This document shows, in pieces, positions 12,955 through 25,763 of a stretch of DNA of 64,000 nt (its first letter is position 1; each line of letters begins with the position of its first letter). Location: the NCBI GenBank assembly GCA_037178975.1, contig JASJZH010000006.1, positions 372,001 through 436,000 on the forward strand. Direction: 5' to 3'. Position numbers and translations under genes: made by a program. The notes under the pieces were generated by a model. The model worked only from the letters and a program-made list of their open reading frames with translations, ran no database searches and was not told where the DNA came from. Source of the stretch: Oscheius tipulae. Lineage: Eukaryota; Nematoda; Chromadorea; Rhabditida; Rhabditidae.

Positions 12955-15230
12955 CTATTGCATCATAAGAGTTTTGAGATTGGTTTCGAGGATTGTCTCA
13001 CGAACGTCTTTGAAGACTCGTCTAATGTTTTCCGTGTCGACGGCTGTCGTAAAGTGGTAGAAGAAGGGACGAGCTCGGTCTTTTCGCGAGTTTTCGAACT
13101 TGTCGAGAAGGAAAAATTGGACGTCTCGTACTGAGAGGTGATCACCGGTAAAGTCGGAGAAGTACTGTCGAATGTCGGATTTGGGAACTTTTTCTGAAAG
13201 CGGGAAAATAATTGAATTGCTTTGATTTTGCTGTAATTTCGCATAATTGTTATTTTCATTATCCAATAATTGCTGCTTGAACACACATTGACTTGCTCAT
13301 CGTCTCTGTAGCTTCAAAACCTTTAGGCTACTTTTTTCCACCCCTAACTTGTTCTCACAACCTCTCTCAGAAATCACTTAAAAAATGAAGCTGTCTTGTC
13401 ATTCGTTCACTGGATGGGATCAGTGGATAGTTGTCAAGGGCAAGCGAATAAAGTCTTATTGCAGTTTCATTGCACTCCAGATGGGGTCACTATTCGTTTG
13501 ATGCTAGTTTGTGTTTATCTTTAGTTTCTGTCCGACTCACCTTTCAGTAGATCACTCTTGTTCATGAAGAGAATTATGGACACTCCAGAGAAGGCCCTAC
13601 TATTAACGATAGTCTCAAAAACCGATCGAGATTCCACAACACGATTTGTCCTCCTGTCTTCGAGGATCACCTAAGTTGTATTATTCTTAACCTAAGTCCT
13701 AAACAAACCTGATCATACTCATTTGAAGCTACCATGAACAAAATGCTGGTAATGTCGGAGAAACATTGGAACCACTTTTGTCGTTGAGATCGCTGACCGC
13801 CGACGTCGATAAATCTTAACTTTTTGTGTGTTTTACTGGAAAAATGTATTTACCTGAACGGTATTTTGTTGATTTCAAAAGTGTGCTCCAAAATCCCTCT
13901 TGTAGCTTTTCGACAGTAGAGAATATCCTTGTTTGTTGGATAAAAGTCGGGCATGGCTATCCTATTGATATGATCGAAGAAGTATTGGCAAGAATCGGAC
14001 TGAAATGGAAATCAGACATTGTCTAATTGTTTAGTGCTTTCTTGTATTTCTACTGGGAGACTGCCTAAGATTCCAGGACCTGCTATAACAACGCAAACTA
14101 TGTCCTTCTCGCTGAAGAGCATTTTCCGTGGGTAGCAATCTTCTACCATACTTTGAACTCTGCCAAACCACCCGGATACCGGAAGGATGAAAAAATTATA
14201 GAAGCGGAAAGAGACCAATTAAAGAGCTGTACATCATTAAAAATCTCCCCGAGTTTCGAAATGCAGGACTTTGTCCGAGGATTGAACTTCTCCCCAATAC
14301 AAAGTCTTGGAAACACCTACAATTTGGAAGAGGTTCCTCTGTTCGAAAGTCTTCTTGATTGCCGTATCGGACCAAAAGTCTCGAATGAATGGGGCAACTT
14401 CGACAAAGGTCGTAAAATCGATGCCTTTCAGAAGATCAGCCACTGTAAAGCGCATAATTTGCGCAGTCTCGCTCTGTCTTTTCGGTTCTTCCCAGTCAAT
14501 GTTGAGCTTTTGACGAGCGTCAAGAAGGACACGCATTGCCGAAATGGCGTTCTAAACCGTGGGATAGGTCAAAAATAGCGTTTTGTGCAAACAAACCTGG
14601 TATATTTGTTGCCGGTAGGAGCGCACTTCATCGGCTGTAAACTCGCCAGCGCCGTGAATGATGTTCATCTGTTTGATGAAGGTACTTTTTCCGGATTCAC
14701 CGGAACCCAGAAGTAGGAGACGGACCTGGAAGCTTAGTGTACCTTTCATAAACAATAGAGCTTCAGGGGTTCGCGCAAAACGAAGACATTCATGTTTTGC
14801 ATTCAAGTTCGAGCGATCTAAAAGAGAGTAGCACATAGATTAGGAGAGTTTTAAAGAAAGACAGTTCAGGGTGACAACAAAAAACCTAAAATTTGACAGT
14901 CGCTCTCTGTATTGGTAGCACAAAGTATACAAAATTCCAAAAATAAGTTCCAAGAAACACCCACCTGCCGCCTCATGATTTTCTTTTCCCTCGCTAAGAT
15001 ATCCTCAATCTCCTTTGACTTTTTCTGTTCATCAGATGAGTTTGGTCGACAGCAGCAGCACAGGCTCATGACCATACGCACAAACCTGAAAACTTGACAT
15101 TTTATTGCTGCTTTCTGACTTGAGTTATCAGTAGTTTGTTTGCATCTGCTCCTTCCAAGAAAACTTAAACATACGAAGTTTCTTCAGGATTTTCGGAAGT
15201 AGACACCATGAGAGTCATCTCGAACTTCAT
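12955..15230 (-). CDS. gpa-12: Heterotrimeric G-protein α subunit, Gα12/13 class
   Basis: Exons: 15230-15175, 15085-14965, 14725-14597, 14551-14321, 13999-13854, 13814-13709, 13670-13541, 13193-12955; 385 residues, phases consistent. It is a GTPase relaying GPCR signals, classically to RhoGEF/Rho. It has the P-loop GSGESGKS (66-73), switch [18 protein letters not shown] (from 231), guanine-specificity NKSD (300-303) and a [10 protein letters not shown] box near the C-terminus, which ends [19 protein letters not shown] and the [12 protein letters not shown] insert point to the Gα12 class. A CCCC cluster near the N-terminus (residues about 27-30) is a likely palmitoylation site. The start is uncertain: M1 at 15230 or an internal Met just before the Cys cluster. 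The 39-nt intron before switch II was placed by homology. Confidence 0.95.
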
Positions 15231-18038
15231 TGCAACAAGAGCAATTATTAATTGGAGCCGATTTTTGCACGCATGTAGACAAAAAGCGACTGCCCAGGAT
15301 GGCAATTAGCTGGGCGGGTGGATCATTTTTACGCCCACTTGTTATGTGGAGAGAGTAATACGAAAAGGAAGCAGAGAGCGTGCTTGCCTAACAGCTATTG
15401 GCTGAATTCGGTTAAAATGTCATTTCCCTGCAAAAAGATACGGTGGTCAAAAAGGAAAAGGTGTAAACTGGCAAGAAGTATAGCCACGTGCAGGGCTGGG
15501 TACCTACGGGACTGTATACAAAAGATTGCACAGAGCTTTCACACGCTTGAAAAGCCTTGATTGGAAGCTGGTTTTATCTTCTGACAATACAAGTTCCTGA
15601 AAATGTCTCTCTAAGAGTTTGTAAACTGTTACGGTAAAACCAAAAGGTGTGTATACATACAGAAAAATACAAAACATAAGCATTCGTATCTCATCTCAGC
15701 TCTAGAATGTGAAATGGAAACGACCTATCACTTTCTCTGACCTTTAAATAGTGCCAGAGGGAACTAGTCAGCGTTCCCCTAGGGCAAACTAGAAATTTTG
15801 GTAATAGAGAGAGTGAGAGTGAGAAGTGAACAAGCAAATTGCTGTCGTTTGCTGACTCACGCACAGGTCGTCTCGTGCGTGCCCCGCCACCGCAAACACA
15901 ACAGGCAGTCCTTGGCACTTTGGGGACCAGAAAAATGAAAAGACCTGAGTCATTCTTTCAGAATTTTTTGAAACATTTCCGGAAAGAAACATGGATTTCC
16001 TTTTTCTTAAAGTGACTGTGGAGCATTTTTCAGTGCTTGAAGGGTTGAGAAAGTGAAATTTGTGTCAGGAAGTCATATAATGTTAAAAAATTAATAAATG
16101 TGACAACATCTCAGAACATCCATAAGTTGGGAAAATTTGGTTTCAACACAAAAAAGTTCTGTTGCTTTGCATCATAATATATGAATGAAGAGAAACTGTA
16201 AAAATTGAGTATATTTTTGATCCAAGCACTGCTCTTTAAACTTTTAGATTTACCCTGCCCCACAATTCGCGGAATTTTCTTATCTGTGCTTGAGATATTA
16301 TAGCACATGTTTGAACATTCCAGGTGAAAGGCGAATTGTTGACAGATTGTGTTCGATCAATGTCGCGCAACACACGCAGAGAGATCAGCCGGTCAAAGAG
16401 AATGGAAAGGAAAAAGTTTTGAAATTCCTAAGTGAAAAAATGAAAGACCAGCGTCATATAAATTTGAGCTTTGTATGTCATTACAAATACTTAGGTTATT
16501 CATTCACAGTTTTAGTAATTGACTCATTTCTTTTAAGTTTTTTTTTAACCCAAAACTTGTTACTGACCTTTCCACAAAACGTGGACACGTTGAAATCATT
16601 AGAAAATAATAAAAGTCGTTACAGACCTTTTCTTAAGAGGAGTCCATTATTTCACTTTGAGAACACTTCAAAATAGTAACGTGAGCACCCAGTTTCCTAG
16701 CTTTTAAGCATTTAGGGTACATCCAGGAAAATTCTTATCACTTTCGTTTCTAGCTTAGAGTCCTGTTTACCAAACATTTTTATGACAACCTTGATGAAAA
16801 AGTGATAAGACTCACCTCCTCCACGCCGTCGTAATACATGAGAATATAGATTTAATCATGTTGTCGTCGTCGAGAGAAAGACAGGCTTGAGTGGGGGTTG
16901 AGATGCGCCGGGGATATCACCGGACCGACGCTGCCGGAGCGCCGCCACAGTCACTCGGCAGCTCACACTCGAGAACAAAAACACAGAATGAGAGAGTTAG
17001 TTTGAAGGGGGAAAGGCCAAGAGAACACTTGACGATGATTTCACCTCCTGGCGCTTATTTTCTTCGGGGTATACTGGCAGCGACCGGTCCGCCACATTGA
17101 TTGCGGGCGGAAGAAGAGTGAGATAGATGTGGGTGGTAGAAAAAGAGACGAAATTTTGAAGGACGCCCGTCGAGAATGGTTCAAGCCTGGAAGAGGAGAC
17201 CAAAGTTGACCGGCTAAAAGAGACCTTGAAGGAGATAAGGATCGCGACCTCTGAATAATGGCCGAGGAAGCGGCTACGGGGAGAGGTGACTGTTTTATTT
17301 GGGAACGGGGAATGTTATTTTGGTGCAAAGAAGGGAACAAATAGGAAGGCTGCAAAAACATGTTGCCGGATTTTTATTCCAAAAGGTTTTGAAACATTTT
17401 CGCAATGAGAATCAGTCAGAGCGAAAAAAAGAATGAAAACTGGATCACTCAGCGTATTTTACTATTGAGAAAATTTGGACATAAGACCTATTTGCATAAA
17501 CTACAAAGTATATGTATCTGTCAGTATATAGCAGCAAAAAGCATACTAAAGACATCTTGTATCAAGTATATTGTTGGCTTATCAGCTTAGCATCTGTGCA
17601 TTTTTCTCTCAACAACAGATACGTTCCTTATTGTTTGCTTTAGTCCTCGGTGACAGGGTTTTACTTTTGAGTTGGTGGCATTCTTGTTTCACTACTAAAA
17701 ACAATGATGAAGCCATCTTTGTGGAAAATATTTAAAAAAAAACAAGAAAAAATTTCAGAAAAGAACAGAAAAATTTGAATACCGAACTTCCTGTGTGGGT
17801 TGGTTTCAAGGTTGACCAACATTACAAGGATGATGGTCAGTTACGAACGTGTTCGTTCGCCTCATTGGTGTTTATGACCGCACAGCCAAACTAGAGACAC
17901 ACTTCTTGGACCATTTTAAACAGTAAATCCACGCTGTTTGTTTTTATTTCAGAAAAATTCAAAATCGCAGAACAAAATACAAGCTTGGGGCGTACCAGGA
18001 ACAAATTTTTGAAAAAACGGTACGCCTCCAAAAACCAT
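15231..18038. other. Long upstream/intergenic region of the Gα gene
   Basis: No confident gene. Around 16820-16850 on the minus strand an ATG opens eight codons (MYYDGVEE) ending at a strong GTGAGT donor, which could be an alternative first exon of the Gα gene. The stretch 16880-17300 is less AT-rich than its surroundings, as in promoter or 5' UTR sequence. I recognise nothing in the rest. Confidence 0.4.
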
Positions 18039-18700
18039 TTAGTAACCCTGATTCTTTGTTGCCCAGACAGAATCCTGATTTTGTTCGGCCAAATCCTTAA
18101 GGCAACGAATAGGAATAGTGGGACCAGTATTGTAGAGAACTTTGGCCATACCATAGCGACAGGTGGTGGCAAATTCTTCAGCACAGAGGTCCCAGGCTTT
18201 TCCTAGAAGATTTTCAGCCATTCTGACAGTTTCCTCGGGAGAGTTAGTCTTGAACATCTTGTCCAAAGTGTTCGAAAGGCCAATGATATGTTTATTTTCG
18301 GAAAGCCACTTGATCTCAATGACTTTGGACTGAAATAAAAAAGCATCAAGCACAATATCAGGAAACTCACTCCAAAGTCGCGAATACCAATAGTTTCAAA
18401 CGAATAGATGCGCTCTCCAGTCCCAGGAATTTCAAACTCTTTGACCGTTCCCGTAGCGATGCAGTAGTCCTTAAAAGAGTATTAAAATGATAGAGAGAGA
18501 GAGAGAGAGAGAGAAAGACAGCCATTACTGTCGTTCATACCGTCAAGCGAAGTCTCACCAAAAAAGCCGTGCAGTTCGTTCGCTTACATACAGACCGTGT
18601 TCCTTTTAGGTGACACTAAAAAAGAGAGGGGACTCACGGAATATCCGGGATACTTCACACTGAGAATATCTCCTGGTTTGACCCTGCAAGTTTCCTCCAT
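18039..18700 (-). CDS. LRAT/NlpC-P60-like small protein lacking the catalytic residues
   Basis: Exons 18700-18638, 18469-18371, 18329-18039; 150 residues, all introns in phase 0. CRVKPGDILSVKYPGYSDYCIATG matches the start of LRAT domains (PGD, then normally a catalytic His in HWA). LCAEEFATTCRYG matches the NCEHFVTxCRYG block that carries the catalytic Cys. Here the His position is occupied by D/Y and the Cys position by Ala, so the acyltransferase/thiol-hydrolase chemistry should be lost. A TTTTCAG acceptor lies 3 nt upstream of the ATG, suggesting trans-splicing. Family membership is a motif-level inference; a structure-based search would settle it. Confidence 0.7.
18492..18514. repeat. (AG)n microsatellite
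   Basis: About eleven AG units in the first intron of the LRAT-like gene. Confidence 0.9.
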
Positions 18701-19677
18701 TATCTGAAAACTGACTGAACACAAAACGCTGCGTAAAGGAGTGAATGGCAAAAGTGTTTCCTGATAAACAGATCACGCGAGCGGTTGAGCTATTTAAATG
18801 ACGGTGCTTGAGGAGGTGAGAAAACATTTCATATCATCGAAGAAATCATGGCTATGAACGAACCTCTTGGTATATCCGTGATAAAAAAAAGCGTATTTTA
18901 CATCCTGGACCACCAATAGCGGTGAGTAAAAGTTTTGCAAGCTTATCTAATGCAAACAAGAGGCAGTTTTGTGCGGTCTCAGTTTGTACAGAAACTCCTA
19001 GTCAGCTATTTGTTTCTTCGAAAAAAAGAGCGGCCCCATTGTGCAGAATGCAACAGTGACAACGTAAAGGCTGATGAGAAAGTTGGGAGCTCAATCAAAC
19101 ATTTGACACGAACAGTGACAGAAAAACCCTTACAGCTAGCATTGCTCAATTTCTCCGGTGAGAAAGCACAAAATGAAAAGATATGAGGCTGTTCAGATTG
19201 TGTTGGTGTGTTCACTATAAACGATCCTCGTAAACAGAAAGCATCAGCTGTGTGCAGACAGCGAAGGGGCAAACTATTTCATCATTGCAAGGCATAATAC
19301 TTTTCTGCATTTCTCCAATACACAAATATGGAAAGAAGAACTGAATATAGAAATGAAAAGCGCGAAAAGGAAAGATATAGGACTGCGCAGCTTTTTCATT
19401 TTATAGTTTCGACTATGAGCTCTCCCCCATTTCTTACGAAAACTTTCCGTTCATTTTTTAGATCTACAATAATTTTGCTTGTTTTTTGGCTTTCCACAGA
19501 GCAGTGCTACTCATTTTCAACTTGCCTCAGAATCCTTTCCCCACGTAGAAAGTTTCAAAAATATTGTCAAAGTTTCTGCTATTGTTTTCTATAATAGTGT
19601 TTTCACAGATCTTACTAGTTTATCCCATTACTTTATTGACCCAAAAAAGACAACAATTGATCAGTATTAGGAAATTA

Positions 19678-20235
19678 TCAGCGGCGGGACCCCGCATGGC
19701 TTTCTTTTTCCTGATAACGCGGGGTGTTCGGTGGAGCCCGGAGGAGCTGAATCTCGGCGTCATCGTCTATTGAACTCTTATATGAACCGAATTCATCCTC
19801 ATTCTGTCGCCTGATGCAGCAGCAACACTTTAGTGCTTCCCAGAAAAACGTTTGCTGTCGAGTTACAGACTTCTGGATCATGGGAGCAGGTTGGTCTAAA
19901 AAAAGGTCGATTTCCTCCATGTACGGAATTGGTGGCTTGTTTTCAACGACAAAAGGACTCTCAGTAGGCTCGAAAATGTTCTTCATATGGGGAAAGGTAG
20001 TACCGTGCTCCTGGAATACAAATGAAACAACTACTTTTACAGAACTGTAACCTCTGGAGAAGAATCAGGATTTCCAGTGTATTCCACATTCTCGACTTTC
20101 TTCTCACCAACTATATCAGACGCCTCCTGTCCCTAAACGAGAAACTAAGAGATCAAAACACAGTTTTACCTTTTGCGTCTGAATAGCCTGGGCACCAGTA
20201 GTTTCTGACTTCTGAACTGTCTCAGAGACTTTCAT
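19678..20235 (-). CDS. Unknown 159-residue protein with a CCCC palmitoylation-like cluster
   Basis: Exons 20235-20170, 20132-20052, 20010-19678, all phase 0. A TTCAG acceptor lies 7 nt before the ATG (probable trans-splice site). The protein is hydrophilic with no signal peptide. It has an acidic/Pro-rich middle (VVENKPPIPYMEEIDLFLDQ), then WEALKCCCCIRRQNEDEFGSYKSS and an acidic stretch (IDDDAEIQLL). Four consecutive cysteines flanked by hydrophobic and basic residues resemble S-acylation sites, so peripheral membrane attachment is likely. I do not recognise a family. Exon structure and codon phase make it a real gene in my judgement. Confidence 0.65.
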
Positions 20236-21693
20236 TTTGAACCTGAACTTTTTTTCTGAACGGTTAGTTTTAAAAGCTAGAAAAAAAGAAAACCAAACCG
20301 TTGCCTGGTACCAAATAAGCAGGTGGCATGTGAGCAATTTCCGTTCAGTGTGGACTACTAACGGAGGTCCTAGGATCTCGAGTCTCTTCAATAAAATAGC
20401 ATTCTAAAAAATCACACCGATCCTCCAAAACATTTTGGATAGCACAATCAGCAAGTATGATTTGGACAGAACAAGGACGAAAAATAATGAACATCGAATG
20501 ACGAGCTTTAAAGTTTTCCAACGACGAAAAGAAAATTGGAATCATGACGGTCAAGTGAAGAAGAAATGGTCTTTTTAGTTCCGTTAATAAAAGACAATAT
20601 AACCGGAAAAGACCATGAGCTTTGATCATGAGATGCTAATTACCTACAGTACTTTACCTTCTTGACACGTGCAATTTTCGTAATGTTATTCCGAGAAATC
20701 TTTGTAGCGAGCAGCATCGAGTACAACACGATGCTGCAATCTGACGTCAAAACAAGTATTGGGGCTAGCTAGACAATCGAAACGGTACGGATTTTGCTGG
20801 TGATTCAAAAAGGATCAAGGCAATCTGTCAATGTTTCTAACATGCAAAGGTGCGAAACCATTGGCGCGTTAAAAGAAAGGCAGAGAATAACGAGAAAAGT
20901 AGGTCAAAAACAACAGACACCGTAGAATTAATTCTTTCTAACCTCGAGCACCAGCAAGACGTCAAACAATAATTAAAAGATAAGAGCAGAACATGTTTTT
21001 CCCGAGCGAGCTTATGCTTATTTCGAGCTTTTGTTAACGACACACCTTATTTGCATTGGCACTTTTTATAACCACAATTTAATTCGAAGAAAGTTAGACC
21101 TTTATTGACAAATCTTGACAATAAATTACAGAGCGATAGGTATTTGACAATCTTTTAGGCCTAAATAGCTTGAAGGCTGGTGATGGGAAATCAATTTGAT
21201 TGACGGGTTCGTACATGCATTCTTTTTGAGGAAATCTTAATTTTCTCGATATCCGTTTTTGTGAGAGTGTAAAATTTGTGTAACAAAGTTTGGTTTGGGA
21301 CAAATAGATTTTTGCATGGATTCAACTAAAACATAGAGCTTTTGACAATGTACAGAGGAAACAGGAGATGGGAGATTATTAGTATTCAATAGTATTCAAT
21401 TTTTACAAGGGCTTACTAAAAAGAAAAGAGGTAACTAACAAAGGAAAATATAACAACGAGTGGAACAGAGATCAATTTGTAAAAATTGCTGTAGCAAAGG
21501 GTATAAATGAAGAAGAAAAGTCAAAAAAGCGGCAAAGACTAACTTATTTTGGCAACATAATCCGGAAATTTGACTTTTCGTGCTTCTTACGTTGCTTAAG
21601 TTTTGGGAGAGGGGGGAGTTTAAAGTGTGGAAAAAAGCATACTACAGATAGCAAGAAGTTAAAACACTAAACGGCAACCAGACTCATTTAAGC
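20236..21693. other. Intergenic; no gene seen
   Basis: AT-rich. It contains a perfect 9-bp inverted repeat with 9-nt loop (20711-20719 and 20729-20737) and a short duplicated AGTATTCAAT motif near 21380-21402. No coding signal recognised. Confidence 0.45.
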
Positions 21694-23849
21694 TCAACTT
21701 GACAATATCCCTCTTGAGTAAGCAAATTTGGGATTTTTTCTCAGCTGTCGGTACAGATCGTACCGATTCGCGGTTAAGGACTTTTCCTCGTCGTAGAGAT
21801 ACAGGACCGTACGGCAGTTGTCATAGTTGCCGCCAGCTCGGAATCGCTCGAATCTTAAGACTTTGGTGTCCCTCGGTCGATGTATCCAGCATCCTTCCCA
21901 GTCCTTGACCAGATCCGGGTCAACGTTTAGCATCATCTCTTTCAGATAATCGTCCATCTGACACCAGTTTCCATGAACTACCAAAAGGGCTCCCACTTCA
22001 AGCTCACCGGCGCGCCAACGCTGAAAAAGCTCAATGAGAAGAGGGATTTCCCGACATTCAACACTGTACTCTCCCACTCAGAAAAAGGGATTCATTTCCG
22101 AGCCCTGATTTACGCGTCTAATCCTACGGTAGAAAGACCTTCTCACGAAAATGACAGATTCTTTTGATTGGATAAGATGATTGTACTTTTGCTTTTTGAA
22201 TAGTTGCATTTCAAGTACTAGTCAACAAAAAGTTTTGCTATAGGCTACGGACACAGCTTAACAAAGTTTGGTTTCTTCATTGATTTGAAAGTTAGAATGT
22301 TGTACTTAGAAGAATCTAGGCGTACCTTGGCAGTTTCCAAGAAAAAGTCCATCTCCCAAGGAATGTTGGATTCCATCAGAACGCAGTTGTAGTTCCTCAG
22401 GGGCACTCTCTCGATCAGATTGGTGTTAGAGACATCGACTACAGAGTAGTTCAAGCACCCTACAATTGTCTTTAATGGTTAAACAAGCATTCGTACCTCG
22501 CTTGTATATGGCCTGAAAGAAATTATCCACGTCTGCAGAGTGCATGTTGACTGTGGAGCGAACCGATTTCACCTTCAGATTCGAGTTCAGAAATGCCTTC
22601 ACAAACACGGGAATGGCCTTGTTTTCAGAGCTAAAGTTCACCTGAATTTCTTGATGAAGCTATTTTTTAACCGCCTACCTCATCAAAATGGACATTAAAC
22701 CGTTCTGAGAGAAATGAGAAGTGGACACTTAGAGACTCTTCCAGGTTTCTCATAGCTACGCGACCGATTTCTCCTTTTCTGGTTTTGCCGACCAGCTGCA
22801 GGATGTTGCTGTGTGGAATGAAGCCATCTGAAACAATTTTTTAACCACGCTATAACAATTTAGGCCTAAGTTTGAAAGCACGCAACTCAAGTTTCTCCAC
22901 ACAAATCTGATAATACTCACGCAGTTTCTTGTAAAAATCAAGAGAAATTTTTGGGAAAACGTCGTCGGCCTGAAGAACGATGATTCCATCTGGTCGACTG
23001 ATGAGAGTTGTAGAAGAAGAGTTGGGATTGGTAGGATGATTTATTGAGCGAACAGTGAAAGAGATGTCGTCTTCGTAGTACCAGTTGATACCCTTTAAAT
23101 TTTGATCATTGTCGGTTCACTTGCTGCTATTATTTTTGGTCATCCCACCCAGAAACAATAAAAGGGCACACTGCTTACATGAGCGGCTGCAGGAAAGTAC
23201 TAGCCAATCAGCAAAAATATTTCGAGAGAAAGAGCTGCTTGAAAAACTGGTTTAATTGTAAAATTCGTTACATCTAAAGGTCTCCGGTTGGAAACGTCAG
23301 CTGGCTAGACACTGTTTTTAGATTCGCCAATGGACAATAAGTATATTTTCCAAAGAAAAATGGTAAGACAAACGTCTCATGTTGCATTGTTTGCAACGCT
23401 TCTTTACATCTTTTTAGCGCATACTTCTTCTTTTTCACATGTAAAAAAACACTTACCACATTGACTTTGACCTCAGGAAGCTCAAATCGGTGCGTATTGT
23501 ACTTGTAAACTCTGTTGAATCGCCTGCATGCAAGGCGTGAACGTTGTACATCGGTGCCTTTTAGTCGGCGAAGAACTTGAAATAGAATTTCATCCGGCAA
23601 GACTCGAAGGGTGTCTTCCTCTCGCGTCGGATCCAGCTGTTCTTCGTTGACCTTCCGGAGACAGGCCATCATGCTGCTGCAGGCATTCGACGCCGACGAC
23701 GACGCCTTTAAGCCATGGGGCATCCTATGCACAAACCACGCAAAATCGATACGGAGCGGGCCGTGTAACCACCAGCACGTGTGCCCGTTGTGAACATCTG
23801 GGCCAGCCGCAGAAGGGCGGAGGAACCGTTGTCGAGTTGGGAAGGACAT
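21694..23849 (-). CDS. F-box protein with FTH/DUF38-like C-terminal region
   Basis: Exons: 23849-23457, 23092-22921, 22827-22679, 22641-22497, 22459-22253, 22076-21694; 482 residues. The F-box is at about residues 81-120 (LRVLPDEILFQVLRRLKG, then VQRSRLACRRFNRVY) and should bind Skp1 in an SCF ubiquitin ligase. The rest alternates β-strand and helix segments and ends with a block such as LLIELFQRWRAGELEVGALLV, reminiscent of the FTH domain of the expanded nematode F-box families, which captures substrates. The start is uncertain: the first 60 residues look atypical and Met43, 60 or 61 are alternatives. The donor at 22252 (GTCCGT) is weak, so the junction of the last two exons is the least sure. 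Confidence 0.75.
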
Positions 23850-23948
23850 GGATAATTTTGGGAACGCCTACCATTATAATGAAAAGTTACTTTATAATGT
23901 AGATAAAATACAGGAAAAAGCTGAAATCCAAAACGAAAATCTGATACT

Positions 23949-24440
23949 TTAGTGTGGAACGCGACGGGAACTCTTTAACCGTGTACGGCCCATGATAAGG
24001 TACTTTCGATTCATCAGGAAAAGGATCTGTTGAAAACTCGGATACAAGTCTCCAATGTTAGCGGGAGCGAGAACGAGTCCGACCGTTGCATTTGAGAGTC
24101 TCCTTATGTGCTAGAAGATAAGTCTGTTTTGTCCTCTGGCTGTCAAGACCGATGTATCCTCACCCGTATCGTCTCGATAATCAGAGAGAGACAAAGTTTA
24201 TCCTGCCTTGTCGGTTATATACATGGTCACATACCTGTCAAGTCTCAAACTTGTACAAAAAGATTCATTTTGATACTTGAAAAACGCTATGTAGAATCCG
24301 AACGACTCTCGGAGAGGCTGCTGTGAAATGTCTATAAGTAGTTTCTGTCAACTACAAGCAGAGTCATACCTCAGCTTTCTGATTACATGGTCGACCAGGA
24401 CTGATCTCACGATATCCTTTGGAACATCCAAGCACGTCAT
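23949..24440 (-). CDS. Possible small two-exon gene, unrecognised
   Basis: Exons 24440-24370 and 24102-23949 join in phase (74 residues). The ATG directly follows a TTTCAG acceptor. The first exon (MTCLDVPKDIVRSVLVDHVI) vaguely resembles the start of an F-box, and the gene lies just upstream of the F-box gene on the same strand. The second exon is also open in another frame, so the model may be wrong or part of a decayed F-box paralogue. Confidence 0.35.
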
Positions 24441-25763
24441 CTGAAACGAAAACAGTCGCAAAAATGAAACAAAGCCTTGTCGGAACAACTGGGAGGCTAT
24501 ACTTGTTTTAGAACAAACGTTACCTACACACCGAGAGACGGGACCATAAATCTATGCGGAGCCTTAGAAACCCGATCTTGAAAGAGGTTAAATAGTGTCT
24601 GAAATTGAGTTGAATCACAGGTCTAGGCAAACATCTTAACTGTCCTACCCGTCCAATATTAGTTAAAAAAAAGTTTATGTCAAAACGTTGTGGTGTGAGG
24701 ATGAGAATTATATAAGATAACCGTTTTTGGTACAGATTGTACGTTTGTAACCGAATTCGTAAGCGAGAAATTAACAAGAACCAAAGATGTAAACTGAAGT
24801 TGCATTTGCCTGGAAAAAGGAAGACCAATTGTAATTGGCGGCAATATTAAGCTTTTTTCGAAGACCATTAAATTGACATTTCTGATGTAACTTTTGGTGG
24901 AAACATTGGACTTTCTATGCAAAACGATGCACTGAGCAATGAATAAACTTTGAGGTTTGAGATAGTATAGTCCTGAGCTTTCTTTGTATTTTGATCTCCT
25001 CTGCACGATGTCCTTTTTCCCCACGCACTTTGCGGTGTTCCGCGTTCCAATTAACAAGAAACTTGCGGGAAAGTAGCTTCGTTCTGGGCAACAGTCCTAA
25101 ATCGGGGAAGGGGTACGTAGGCGTGCAGACTCGGGTCAGACTACAGCCTATTTTCGCAGACAAATGTCAGAAGATGTTTGGTCGAGTCCGAAGTTTGAAC
25201 TCTGTACCTAAAAGATTGTTCTGTTAAGCAACATTGGCAGAACAGTAATAGCGAAATTGAAACGATGCCAAAACATTTTTTAACTTTGTTCTCGAACCAT
25301 TTGATAATATTTAAGATCCTGACTTAAAAAGGAACCCTAGTAAATCGATTAGAAGAAGAAAAGCGGACATGATACTTCGCTTCTTCAAGAATCCATATTT
25401 TTAGATTGTCTCTTTATGAGCCAACTTTCTGTATGATATCATTGTCCGATGTTATTGTTGTCTTATAGACGAGTATCATGCAGATCTTGTCACGATGCTT
25501 TGTCGAGATAAAAGAGGGTGGCGATCTGCCGTTATTTTCTGTTATGTCCAAGAGAACTTGTTCTCACTACTGTTTTCCTTACAAGAAATTTTTCAGACTG
25601 TCTGCGTTTCAACAAACGTTTACGCGTGTGATCACATTTCAAGGCTTATTCAAATTTTCGGCTGGTTTTAGTGACCCGGAAAGCACCGCTATACCGGCTG
25701 TTTCCTGCTTTAATAGACGTGAAATTCAGTTGTAATCTTGCTCCTCTGGTCAGTCTCGACACC
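24441..25763. other. Intergenic; divergent promoter region
   Basis: No supported gene. It separates minus-strand genes from the plus-strand SLC26 gene, so it should hold the SLC26 upstream region. Several AT-driven open frames on both strands lack family resemblance. Confidence 0.4.

Noticed and set aside
13836-13853. An 18-nt intron in the Gα gene
   Set aside because: A 39-nt intron ending at 13815 restores [11 protein letters not shown] exactly as in the family; the 18-nt version would insert extra residues before switch II.
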